In this document: in pieces, positions 57,059 to 64,000 of the stretch
Numbering within the stretch: the first letter of the stretch is position 1
How the letters are laid out: each line of letters opens with the position of its first letter
NCBI RefSeq assembly: GCF_009496535.1
Contig: NZ_WIDL01000012.1
Location: 1 to 64,000 of the forward strand
Reading direction: 5' to 3'
Origin: Stenotrophomonas sp. MYb238
Lineage (GTDB): Bacteria; Pseudomonadota; Gammaproteobacteria; Xanthomonadales; Xanthomonadaceae
DNA: 64,000 bases
Notes under the pieces: model-generated
Database searches by the model: none
What the model was told of the DNA's origin: nothing
The model's input: only the letters and a program-made list of their open reading frames with translations
Made by a program: the position numbers and the translations under genes

Positions 57059-57326
57059 CGCGGCCGTCGATGCGGGCGATCTTCACCGGCGCCAGGGGCT
57101 GCGGCGGCAGCTGCAGGTGGAACCCGTGCGCGTCCAGGTTGGCGCGCACCAGCGCGGCGTCGGCCTGCGCCAGGCGCCGTTCCGGGGTCAGGGCGATTTC
57201 CAGCACGAACGCGAACGGCGCCAGGGCGGCGCCGAGCGTGGCCGGGATCGCGTCGAAGTCATCGCGCTTGGCAAGGTAGACATAGGTGTCCGGCTTGCGT
57301 TGGCTTTTGTATACGTAGGCTTGCAT
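57051..57326 (-). CDS. ycgL: YcgL domain protein
   Basis: The 91-residue protein matches the YcgL family: [70 protein letters not shown]. The fold is a small alpha/beta protein of unknown function conserved in Gammaproteobacteria, often next to RNase D (rnd), which is not within reach here. The ATG at 57326 fits the family start; the longer frame to 57434 is unlikely. It lies divergent from the pigment ketosynthase gene. Confidence 0.88.
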   Translation of the reverse strand: MQAYVYKSQRKPDTYVYLAKRDDFDAIPATLGAALAPFAFVLEIALTPERRLAQADAALVRANLDAHGFHLQLPPQPLAPVKIARIDGRDD

Positions 57327-57536
57327 GCCCGCGGGCTTTGCCCTGCTTGGGAATGCAAGGGATTGTGTCGGAAACCCGACGCCGGTGAAAGGCATGGACT
57401 TACGCCGATGCCGGCTTTTTCGCCGGAGCTTCATTCATTTTCATCAAGAAACGCGCACGCCATCACCCTGGGCGAAAACCGTGCGCTGCGCGGCGCCCCG
57501 ATATACTCGCGCCCCGTCCAAGCCCCGGAAGACCGC
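57327..57536. promoter_or_regulatory. Divergent region between ycgL and the pigment ketosynthase
   Basis: These 210 bases contain no gene. The stretch 57400-57510 is less GC-rich and includes TTTTCGCCGGAGCTTCATTC and ATATACTCG (about 57500), a candidate minus-10 region for the ketosynthase gene. No operator could be recognised. Confidence 0.35.
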
Positions 57537-58760
57537 GTGACCGCCGCAACGCCACCGCGCCAGCTGCCGCTGAACATCCTCGCGCACAGCGCCACCACCG
57601 CGCTGGGCGCGGGGCTGGAGGCGCAGCGCCAGGCGCTGGCGCAACGCCGCAGCGGCCTGCGCCGCAACGATTTCGGCGCCGACCCGCTGGACTGCTGGAT
57701 CGGCCGCGTCGACGGCGTGGAGGACGTGGCGCTGCCGCCGGCCCTGGCCGGGTTCGCCTGCCGCAACAACGCGCTGGCCTGGCTGGCGCTGCAGCAGGAC
57801 GACCTGCTCGACGCGCTGGCCGGCGTCGTCGCCCGCCACGGCGCCGGCCGCGTGGCGGTGGTGATGGGCACTTCCACCTCGGCCATCGGCGCCACCGAGG
57901 AGGCCTACGCGCGCCTGCATGTCGACACCGAGGGCGTGGCGCATTTCCCGCCGGACCTGCAGCGCCCGCGCATCCATACCCCGCACGCGCTGGGCGATTT
58001 CGTCCAGGCCGCCACCGGCCTGCGCGGCCCCTGCGTGACCGTGGCCACGGCCTGTTCGTCCAGCGCCAAGGTGTTCGCGCAGGCCGCGCGGCTGATCCAT
58101 GCCGGCTTCGCCGATGCCGCCCTGGTCGGCGGCGTCGATACGTTGTGCGGCAGCGTGCTGTTCGGCTTCCATTCGCTGCAGCTGGTCGCCAGCGCGCCGT
58201 GCCAGCCGTTCGACGCGCGCCGCAGCGGACTGTCGCTGGGCGAGGCCGGCGGCTACGCGGTGCTGGAGCGCGCCGGCGCCGGTCCACGGACCGCGCTGCA
58301 GCTGTGCGGCCATGGCGAATCCAGCGACGCCCACCACATGTCGGCCCCGCATCCGCAGGGACTGGGCGCGCGCCTGGCGATGCAGCAGGCGCTGCACGGC
58401 GCCGGGCTGGAACCGGCGCAACTGGGCTACCTCAACCTGCACGGCACCTCGACCCCGGCCAACGACAGCATCGAGGCCGCCGCGGTGGCCGCGCTGTTCC
58501 CGCCGTCGCTGCACGCCAGTTCAACCAAGGGCTGGACCGGGCACACCCTGGGCGCGGCCGGCATCGTCGAATCGGTGTTCGCGCTGCTGGCCTTGTCCGA
58601 CGGGCTGCTGCCGGGCACGCTCAACAGCGAGGTACCCGACCCGGCCTGCGGCCCGCAGATCCGTTTCGACAACGCGCGGGCGGATATCCGCCATGCGATG
58701 AACAACTCCTTCGGCTTCGGCGGCAACAACTGTTCGCTGGTGTTCGGCAGGGCGGAATGA
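57537..58760 (+). CDS. Beta-ketoacyl-ACP synthase (FabF-type) of an aryl polyene/xanthomonadin cluster
   Basis: The 407-residue thiolase-fold ketosynthase has the full catalytic set: Cys173 (TACSSSAK), His302 (NLHGTSTPAND) and His336 (TKGWTGHTLGAAG), and the end NNSFGFGGNNCSLVFG. It would perform decarboxylative chain elongation on an ACP. The next gene encodes a Cys-less relative, giving a ketosynthase/chain-length pair as used for polyene chains. A GTG at 57537 is used; GGAAG lies nine bases upstream. This position and the neighbours (reductase, dehydratase, glycosyltransferase, MMPL protein) place it in a pigment or polyene cluster. Confidence 0.85.
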   Translation: MTAATPPRQLPLNILAHSATTALGAGLEAQRQALAQRRSGLRRNDFGADPLDCWIGRVDGVEDVALPPALAGFACRNNALAWLALQQDDLLDALAGVVARHGAGRVAVVMGTSTSAIGATEEAYARLHVDTEGVAHFPPDLQRPRIHTPHALGDFVQAATGLRGPCVTVATACSSSAKVFAQAARLIHAGFADAALVGGVDTLCGSVLFGFHSLQLVASAPCQPFDARRSGLSLGEAGGYAVLERAGAGPRTALQLCGHGESSDAHHMSAPHPQGLGARLAMQQALHGAGLEPAQLGYLNLHGTSTPANDSIEAAAVAALFPPSLHASSTKGWTGHTLGAAGIVESVFALLALSDGLLPGTLNSEVPDPACGPQIRFDNARADIRHAMNNSFGFGGNNCSLVFGRAE

Positions 58761-59554
58761 GGCATATGCGCGAAGCGATCGTCGAAGGCATCGGTTTCTG
58801 GGGCAGCGGCCTGCCCGACTGGGACGCGGCCTGCGCCTGGGCGCGCACCGGCCAGCGTCCGGCGCAGGCGCCGGCGCGCCCGGCGCCCACGCTGCTGGCC
58901 GCCAACGAGCGCCGCCGCGCCCCGGCCACCGTGGCGGTGGCGCTGGAAGCCGCGCAGGCCGCCTGCGAGGCGGCCGGGCGCGAGGCGACGGCGCTGCCGT
59001 CGGTGTTCGCGTCCACCCATGGCGAGATGTCGATCACCGACTACATGTGCGCGACGCTGGCCAGCGACCCGCGCGCGGTGTCGCCCACCCGCTTCCACAA
59101 CTCGGTGCACAACGCCGCCGCCGGCTACTGGACCATCGGCACCGGCGCGCACGTGCCGGCCACCGCGATCAGCGCCGGTCCCGGCAGCTTCGCCCAGGGC
59201 CTGGTCGAAGCGATGGCGCAGCTGGCCGCCGGCAGCGAGGCGGTGCTGCTGGTCGCCTACGATGGCCCGTCCTGCGGGCCGCTGGGCGAGGTCGCGCCCA
59301 GCGAAGGCCTGCTCGGCGTCGCCCTGGTGCTGTCGCGCGTGCCCTGCCCCGGGCTGCCGGTGCTGCGCATGGAACTGGCGCCGTGCGCCGGCGCGGATGC
59401 CGGCGACGAGCCCGGGCCGCTGTCGCGGCTGCTGGCCGGCAACGCCATGCAGCCGGCGCTGCCGCTGCTCGAAGCGCTCGCGCTGGAACACGAACAGGTG
59501 CTGCTGCCGGCCGGCGCGGACCAGTGGCTGCGGATCGGCATCGGCCATGGCTGA
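58757..59554 (+). CDS. Ketosynthase-like chain-length-factor protein (Ketoacyl-synt_2 type)
   Basis: The 265-residue protein keeps the first half of a ketosynthase fold but has no active-site Cys context: ASTHGEMSITDYMCATLASDP and PTRFHNSVHNAAAGYWTIGTGAHVPATAISAG replace the usual TACSSS region. Such proteins pair with FabF-type ketosynthases in aryl polyene and related clusters and probably set chain length or activate the partner. Its ATG overlaps the preceding stop (ATGA), as expected for a stoichiometric pair. An ATG at 58766 is a possible alternative. Confidence 0.8.
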   Translation: MRHMREAIVEGIGFWGSGLPDWDAACAWARTGQRPAQAPARPAPTLLAANERRRAPATVAVALEAAQAACEAAGREATALPSVFASTHGEMSITDYMCATLASDPRAVSPTRFHNSVHNAAAGYWTIGTGAHVPATAISAGPGSFAQGLVEAMAQLAAGSEAVLLVAYDGPSCGPLGEVAPSEGLLGVALVLSRVPCPGLPVLRMELAPCAGADAGDEPGPLSRLLAGNAMQPALPLLEALALEHEQVLLPAGADQWLRIGIGHG

Positions 59555-60323
59555 TCCGCGCATGCTGCGCCCGGACGACGTGGCGGTGGTGATCCCGGCG
59601 CTCAACGAAGCGCTGCGCATCCGCGAGGTGGTGAGCGGCGCGCTCGAATTCTTCCCGCACGTGATCGTGGTCGACGACGGTTCGGACGACGGCACCGCCG
59701 ACCTCGTCGCCGACCTGCCGGTCACCGTGCTGCGCCATGCGCAGCGCAGCGGCAAGGGCCAGGCCCTGCGCAGCGGCTTCGCCGAAGCCGCGCGGCGCGG
59801 CCTGCACGGAGTGCTGACCATGGACGGCGACGGCCAGCATGCGGCCGCCGACCTGCCGCGGCTGCTGGCCAGCGCCAACCGCCACCCCGGCTGCATCGTC
59901 ATCGGCGCGCGCCTGCGCAAGCGCGCCTCGCAGCCGCTGTTGCGGCGGCTGGCCAACGAGTTCGGCGACTGGGGCGTGGCCTGGGGCACGCATTACCAGG
60001 TCGCCGACAGCCAGAGCGGGCAGCGCTTCTACCCGGCCGACGTGATCGCGATGCGCGAGGTGCCCGGCGAGGATTTCGTGTTCGAGGCGCAGGTGCTGAT
60101 CTCGGCCGCGCGGCAACTGGGCACGCGCTGCGTCTCGGTGCCGATCGAGTCGCGCTACCGCGCCCCCGGCAGCGACGAATGCTTCCGCCCCAGCCATTTC
60201 CGCCCGCTGCGCGACCTGACCCGCATCACCACGCACATCGTGCGGCTGGCGCTGCGCCACGGCCACGTGCGGCAGGTGCACCGTACGATCCGCGCGCATC
60301 CGCCGGTCATCGACGAACGGTAG
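59547..60323 (+). CDS. Glycosyltransferase family 2 protein
   Basis: The 258-residue GT-A enzyme has AVVIPALNEALRIREVV, IVVDDGSDDGTADL (nucleotide-binding Asp pair) and VLTMDGDGQHAAADLPRLL (a DGD variant of the metal-binding DxD), then GTHYQVADSQSGQRFYPADVI. It resembles dolichol-phosphate-mannose-synthase-like enzymes; no membrane helix is present. It overlaps the previous gene and could attach a sugar to the polyene lipid or its carrier. The acceptor is unknown. Confidence 0.82.
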   Translation: MADPRMLRPDDVAVVIPALNEALRIREVVSGALEFFPHVIVVDDGSDDGTADLVADLPVTVLRHAQRSGKGQALRSGFAEAARRGLHGVLTMDGDGQHAAADLPRLLASANRHPGCIVIGARLRKRASQPLLRRLANEFGDWGVAWGTHYQVADSQSGQRFYPADVIAMREVPGEDFVFEAQVLISAARQLGTRCVSVPIESRYRAPGSDECFRPSHFRPLRDLTRITTHIVRLALRHGHVRQVHRTIRAHPPVIDER

Positions 60324-60470
60324 GTGCGCTCTCCGGCGTACGAAGAAGCCCCGGCGGACTGACCCGCTGTTCGCTTCCCATTTCGGCAGCCCGGCAGGAC
60401 TCTCGGCTGCACGGCGAAGCCGCCGCAGGAACGTGCCGTATGCGGGTGCCCTGGCCGACGAGGCGGATCA

Positions 60471-60494
60471 GGGCATGGGCGAAGCCCCATGCCC
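60471..60494. terminator. Hairpin between convergent pigment genes
   Basis: GGGCATGGG (60471-60479) pairs with CCCATGCCC (60486-60494) between the glycosyltransferase stop (60323) and the convergent reductase stop (60545). A weak pyrimidine run follows on the plus strand. The surrounding 220 bases hold no gene. Confidence 0.45.
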
Positions 60495-60544
60495 TCTCTC
60501 CCAATCCCGAGAGGGACTTTGAGGTCGCGCCGCAGGCGGCGTTC

Positions 60545-61273
60545 CTATCCCATGCCGCCGTTGATGCCGATCACCTGGCCGTTGATGTAGCCGGCGTCGT
60601 CGCCGCACAGGAAGGCGACCAGCGCCGCCACTTCCTCCGGCCGGCCGGCGCGCGCGGCGGGCACGGTCTGCTTGATCAGCTCCGGCGGGAACGCCTCGGC
60701 CGCCGTCCGTCCTTCGATCACGCCCGGCGCGACGACATTGACGCTGATGCCGCGGCTGGCCATTTCCCGCGCCAGCGATTTCGAGGCGCCGTGCAGCGCG
60801 GCCTTGGCGGCGGCGTAGTTGGTCTGGCCGCGGTTGCCGAGCACCGCCGCCACCGACGAGACGCTGACGATGCGGCCCCAGCGCGTGCGCGCCATCGGCA
60901 GCAGCAGCGGCTGGGTGACGTGGAAGAAGCCGTGCAGCGATACGTCGATCACCCGCCGCCACCGCGCCGCGTCCATGCCGGCCATCGGCGCGTCGTCGTG
61001 CACGCCGGCGTTGTTGACCACGATCTGGATCGGGCCGTCGGCCAGCAGTCCGTCCAGCGCCGCGGCGGTCGCCTCGCCGTCGGCCACGTCGAACGCCACC
61101 GCCTGCGCGCTGCCGCCGGCGGCGATGATGTCCGCGGCCACCGCCTGCGCACGGGCCAGGTTGCCGTTGGCATGCACGATCACGTGCGCGCCGCCGGCAG
61201 CCAGGCGCCGGCAGATCGCCCCGCCCAGGTCGCCGCTGCCGCCGGTGACCAATGCGCGTCGTTTCGTATTCAT
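60545..61273 (-). CDS. 3-oxoacyl-ACP reductase, FabG-like
   Basis: The 242-residue classical SDR has TGGSGDLGGAICRRLA, VNNAGVHDDAPMAGM, the SSVAAVLGNRGQTNYAAAKAAL active site (Ser, Tyr, Lys) and the C-terminal GDDAGYINGQVIGINGGMG, all FabG-like. It would reduce the beta-keto group of the growing polyene chain on ACP using NADPH. It begins at 61273 overlapping the dehydratase stop (ATGA), so these two steps are coupled. Strand is opposite to the ketosynthase genes. Confidence 0.85.
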   Translation of the reverse strand: MNTKRRALVTGGSGDLGGAICRRLAAGGAHVIVHANGNLARAQAVAADIIAAGGSAQAVAFDVADGEATAAALDGLLADGPIQIVVNNAGVHDDAPMAGMDAARWRRVIDVSLHGFFHVTQPLLLPMARTRWGRIVSVSSVAAVLGNRGQTNYAAAKAALHGASKSLAREMASRGISVNVVAPGVIEGRTAAEAFPPELIKQTVPAARAGRPEEVAALVAFLCGDDAGYINGQVIGINGGMG

Positions 61274-61734
61274 TGCCGGTCTCCCTGCATGTCGTCTCCA
61301 TCGCTGTCCGGTTGCAGCATCACCGCCGCCCGGCCTTCGGCCAGCACGCGCGCGCCATGGGTGATGCGGAAGCTGTACTGCTGGCTGGTCTCCGCTTCGG
61401 CCAGCACCTGCGCGGTCGCCTCGATGGCGCCGTCCAGATCGTCGATGCGCGCGACATGCAGCCGCACGTCGCGCAGCGCCACCAGCACGCCGGGCACCAC
61501 CGCGCCGCCGCGTTGCTGCACGCGCAGGCCGCCGTGCACCGCCATCGCCTGCGCGCCGTATTCGCACAGGTGGATGGCGCGCAGCTGCCCGTCGCCGCGC
61601 AGCGGATGCGCCGGGTCGCGATGGCTGAACGCGCGCAGCGCGATGTCCGTCGCGCTCCAGGCGCTCACCTCGTCCCACAGGCACATGCCGCCCTGGTGCG
61701 GCACCAGCCGCAGGATGTCCTCACGCGCCAGCAT
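61270..61734 (-). CDS. Hot-dog fold 3-hydroxyacyl-ACP dehydratase-like protein
   Basis: The 154-residue protein has a FabA/FabZ/ApeP-type start (DILRLVPHQGGMCLWDEV; catalytic-type His13) and a hot-dog core (AIHLCEYGAQAMAVHGGL, ALRDVRLHVARIDDLDGAIEATAQVL, SFRITHGARVLAEGRAAVML). The Glu of CEYGAQA aligns with the acidic residue of dehydratases. It probably removes water in each polyene elongation cycle. It overlaps both neighbours and precedes the reductase in the same transcript. Confidence 0.8.
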   Translation of the reverse strand: MLAREDILRLVPHQGGMCLWDEVSAWSATDIALRAFSHRDPAHPLRGDGQLRAIHLCEYGAQAMAVHGGLRVQQRGGAVVPGVLVALRDVRLHVARIDDLDGAIEATAQVLAEAETSQQYSFRITHGARVLAEGRAAVMLQPDSDGDDMQGDRQ

Positions 61735-64000
61735 CGGCGGCCTCCCGCCAGGGATGGCGCGAGACCAGCAGCGCCAGCACGAAGTTGCACACCACGCCCA
61801 GCGCCACCGTGCCGCCGATCGCGCGCAGCACCGGGATCGACGACAGCCCCAGCAGGCTGAACACCAGCAGCGTCATCGCGCTGCACACCAGCAGGCCGTG
61901 CAGGGTCCGCAGCTGGTCGGCATGGCTGTCGCCGGCATGCTCGAAGAACAGGCCGTAGTCCAGGCCCAGGCCGGCGGCGAGGATCAGCCCGATCAGGTGG
62001 AACAGGTTCAGCTCCACGCTGCTGGCGCGGAGCAGCGCCAGCACCACCAGCGTGGTCAGCGCCATCGGCAGCAGCACGCGCAGCACCCGGCGCGGCGAGC
62101 GCAGCGCCGCCCACACCGTGGCCGACAGCAGCAGCACCGCCACCGCCAGCGCCAGCAGCACGCGGCCGCGGTACTCGGCCACCAGCGATTCGGACGCGTG
62201 CTTGAGGTCCAGCAGCTCGGCGCCGTGCAGGCGCGCGCTGGTCGCCACCGCGGCCACGTCGTGCAGGCCGCTTAACGACACCAGCGCCGTGGCATGGCCG
62301 GCGCCCTGCAGCAGCAGGCCGCCAACCGCGGTCGCCAGCGGCGTGCCGTGCAGGTCCTGCGGCTGCAGCGCGGGCGCGCCGCGGGCGCGCTGCACGTCGG
62401 CGACGAAGGGTTCGAAGGCGTCGTCGCGGAACGGCGTCCGCGCCACCGCCGCGGCCAGCGCGTCGCGCAGCGTGGCCTCGTCCGGCAGCCGCTGCTGGCG
62501 CTGGCGCTGCAGCGCCGCGCTGGGCAGGTAGCGCGCGGCCATGTCGTAGCGGTCCAGCGCGCCGTCGGCGACGAGCTGGTCCAGTACCGGCCGCAACCGT
62601 TCGCTCGCGGCCAGCGCCGCCTGCGCGTCGCCGCCGCGCACGGTGATGACGTAACGCACGTCCGGCGCGCCGAGTTCGCTGCGCAGCTGCGCGTCGCGCT
62701 GCAGGTCGGCCGGGTCCACCGGCGTCAGCTTGCCCAGGTCGTTCTGCCAGAACGGCCCCGGCGCCCACACCAACACCGCCAGCGCGGCGGCCGCCAGCGC
62801 CGCCAGCGACCAGCGCGGGCGCGGCAGCCGCCGGGTGTGGCGCCACAGCCGGGCCAGCCATGCCGAATCGGCGAAGTCGCGGGTCGCCGGGTCCACCAGC
62901 GCCGGCAGCAGGTAGCGCGTGGCCAGCGCCGCGGTCGCCAGCGCGGTGATGGTGAACACCGACAGCTGCTTCAGCCCGTCCACGCCGGAGAACAGGAAGG
63001 TGAGGTAGGCGATGCAGGTGGCGACCACGCCGGTGCCCAGCGTCGGCCACAGCGCGCGCACGTTGTCCCACGGCGAGCGGCCGGGGCGTTCGTGGCTGAA
63101 GAAGTGGATCGGGTAGTCCTGCACCACGCCGATCAGGGTGAAACCGAAGGCGATGGTGATGCCGTGCACGCCGTCGAAGGCCAGCGCCACCGCCGACAGC
63201 CCGGCCAGCCCCGCGCTGGCCAGCGGCAGGAAGCCCAGGATCGGCATCTTCCAGCTGCGGTAGGCGATCCACAGCAGCAGGATCATGCCGATCGTGTCGA
63301 TGGTGCCGATGGTGCCGGCCTCGCGCGCGGTGCGGTTGCCGATCTTCACCGAGAACGCGCCCGGCCCGCTCATCTCCAGGCGGCTGCCGCTGTCGCCGGC
63401 GACGCGTGCGAACGCGGCTGCGATGGTGTCCACCGCCTGCTGCTGCGCGCCGGGATCGAAGCCGGCCGCGCGGGTCTGCACCAGCAGCAGCGCCTGCCGT
63501 CCGCCGCGGTCGAACCAGACCTCGTCGATGCGCTGCGGCGCATCGGCCGGCTGCAGCGCATCGGCCACGCGCAGCACCTGCAGGGTGGGATCGGACGGCA
63601 GCAACGGCTCGACCAGCGCGCCGGCGGGCGAGCCCAGGTCCTGCAGCCGCGCCTGCAGTTCGTCGTGCAGGTTGGCGGCGCTGAACGCATCGCCGGGCAG
63701 GTCGTCGATCAGGTAGCGGTAGGGCAACAGGCGTTCGGGGAATGCGTCCAGCCCGGCCTGCCCGCCATTGGCGACCAGTTCGAACTGCGGATCGGCCGCC
63801 AGCGCGTCGTGCAGTTGCCGCGACTGTTCGGCCAGCCGCTCCGGCGCCGCGCCGGACAGCGCCAGCAGCAACAGCCGCGCGCCGGGGCCTTCGCCCAGTT
63901 CGTCGAGCAGCAGCTTCTGCGCCGGGGTGCGCGCGTCGGGCATGAACCTGCGCAGGTCGCCGCTGACCTGCATGCGCGCGCTTACCCAGGCGGTGAGCAG
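61721..64000 (-). CDS. MMPL/RND-family exporter, N-terminus beyond the window
   Basis: At least 759 residues of an MMPL-type exporter are visible, open to the right edge (LLTAWVSARMQVSGDLRRFMPD). The layout has a large periplasmic loop (from ARTPAQKLLLDELGEG to about GNRTAREAG), five to six helices (TIGMILLLWIAYRSWKMPILG, GVHGITIAFGFTLIGVVQDYPIHFFSHERPG), a second loop and a final helix set ending LLVSRHPWREAADAGA. This type of protein exports lipids or polyene pigments in aryl polyene clusters. It overlaps the dehydratase start by 14 bases, so it belongs to the same operon. Confidence 0.88.
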   Translation of the reverse strand: MLTAWVSARMQVSGDLRRFMPDARTPAQKLLLDELGEGPGARLLLLALSGAAPERLAEQSRQLHDALAADPQFELVANGGQAGLDAFPERLLPYRYLIDDLPGDAFSAANLHDELQARLQDLGSPAGALVEPLLPSDPTLQVLRVADALQPADAPQRIDEVWFDRGGRQALLLVQTRAAGFDPGAQQQAVDTIAAAFARVAGDSGSRLEMSGPGAFSVKIGNRTAREAGTIGTIDTIGMILLLWIAYRSWKMPILGFLPLASAGLAGLSAVALAFDGVHGITIAFGFTLIGVVQDYPIHFFSHERPGRSPWDNVRALWPTLGTGVVATCIAYLTFLFSGVDGLKQLSVFTITALATAALATRYLLPALVDPATRDFADSAWLARLWRHTRRLPRPRWSLAALAAAALAVLVWAPGPFWQNDLGKLTPVDPADLQRDAQLRSELGAPDVRYVITVRGGDAQAALAASERLRPVLDQLVADGALDRYDMAARYLPSAALQRQRQQRLPDEATLRDALAAAVARTPFRDDAFEPFVADVQRARGAPALQPQDLHGTPLATAVGGLLLQGAGHATALVSLSGLHDVAAVATSARLHGAELLDLKHASESLVAEYRGRVLLALAVAVLLLSATVWAALRSPRRVLRVLLPMALTTLVVLALLRASSVELNLFHLIGLILAAGLGLDYGLFFEHAGDSHADQLRTLHGLLVCSAMTLLVFSLLGLSSIPVLRAIGGTVALGVVCNFVLALLVSRHPWREAADAGA

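Noticed and set aside
53912-57388. Very long open frame (1158 codons) on the plus strand opposite the ankyrin gene
   Set aside because: It is Arg/Gln/Ala-rich nonsense caused by GC-rich codon use of the real minus-strand gene, with no motifs and no ribosome site.

Overview
The window is GC-rich, densely coded DNA. Everything from about 3.2 kb onward looks like ordinary chromosome of a Gammaproteobacterium of the Xanthomonadaceae (Lysobacter, Luteimonas, Pseudoxanthomonas or Xanthomonas type; genus not decidable from the sequence). Support for this is the family content (YcgL, YadGH, HrpB, RluE, a KefC-type antiporter, MgtE, a Pat-type acetyltransferase), the TonB/OmpA lipoproteins, the GTAGGAGCGGCTTCAGCCGC-type intergenic palindrome, and above all the aryl-polyene/xanthomonadin-like pigment genes at the right end.

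Layout. (1) 1-3.2 kb: visibly AT-richer accessory DNA with an RHS/YD-type gene, the start of a following secreted protein, about 1 kb without an intact gene, and decayed gene fragments. (2) 3.2-21.6 kb: housekeeping and accessory genes: GST, YqhA, a TonB-domain lipoprotein whose 3' end and terminator are duplicated, a NatAB-like ABC exporter in one run with an XRE regulator and a TAP-type hydrolase, a diguanylate cyclase, ferredoxin-NADP reductase, YadGH, ketopantoate reductase, an OmpA-like lipoprotein with an internal duplication, TatD and HrpB. (3) 21.8-41.75 kb: the standout region, about 18.5 kb of head-to-tail minus-strand genes divergent from a LysR regulator. (4) 42-57.3 kb: mixed conserved genes, including a secreted methyltransferase-like protein, the Pat enzyme, MgtE, a KefC-like antiporter and a 1109-residue ankyrin protein. 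(5) 57.5-64 kb: ketosynthase, chain-length-factor-like ketosynthase, glycosyltransferase, FabG-like reductase, dehydratase and an MMPL exporter cut by the window end, i.e. part of an aryl polyene cluster.

How region 3 may work. The order of transcription is TonB receptor, substrate-binding/permease fusion, permease, ATPase, FAD oxidoreductase, SDR, MmgE/PrpD protein, isochorismatase, AroE-like dehydrogenase, exported dipeptidase, cytosolic ModA-like protein, LigJ, LigK, LigI, LigA, LigB, LigC, and after a gap a PLP enzyme. The second half is a recognisable protocatechuate 4,5-cleavage pathway ending in pyruvate plus oxaloacetate. The first half looks like dedicated import and aromatisation of an unknown polar, possibly shikimate- or chorismate-like, compound. 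An EntB/PhzD-type isochorismatase next to an EntA-like SDR could make protocatechuate from an enolpyruvyl cyclohexadiene acid. No recognisable 4-oxalomesaconate tautomerase (LigU/GalD) is present; the cytosolic ModA-like protein sits in the operon where one could be expected. These links are inference, not demonstrated.
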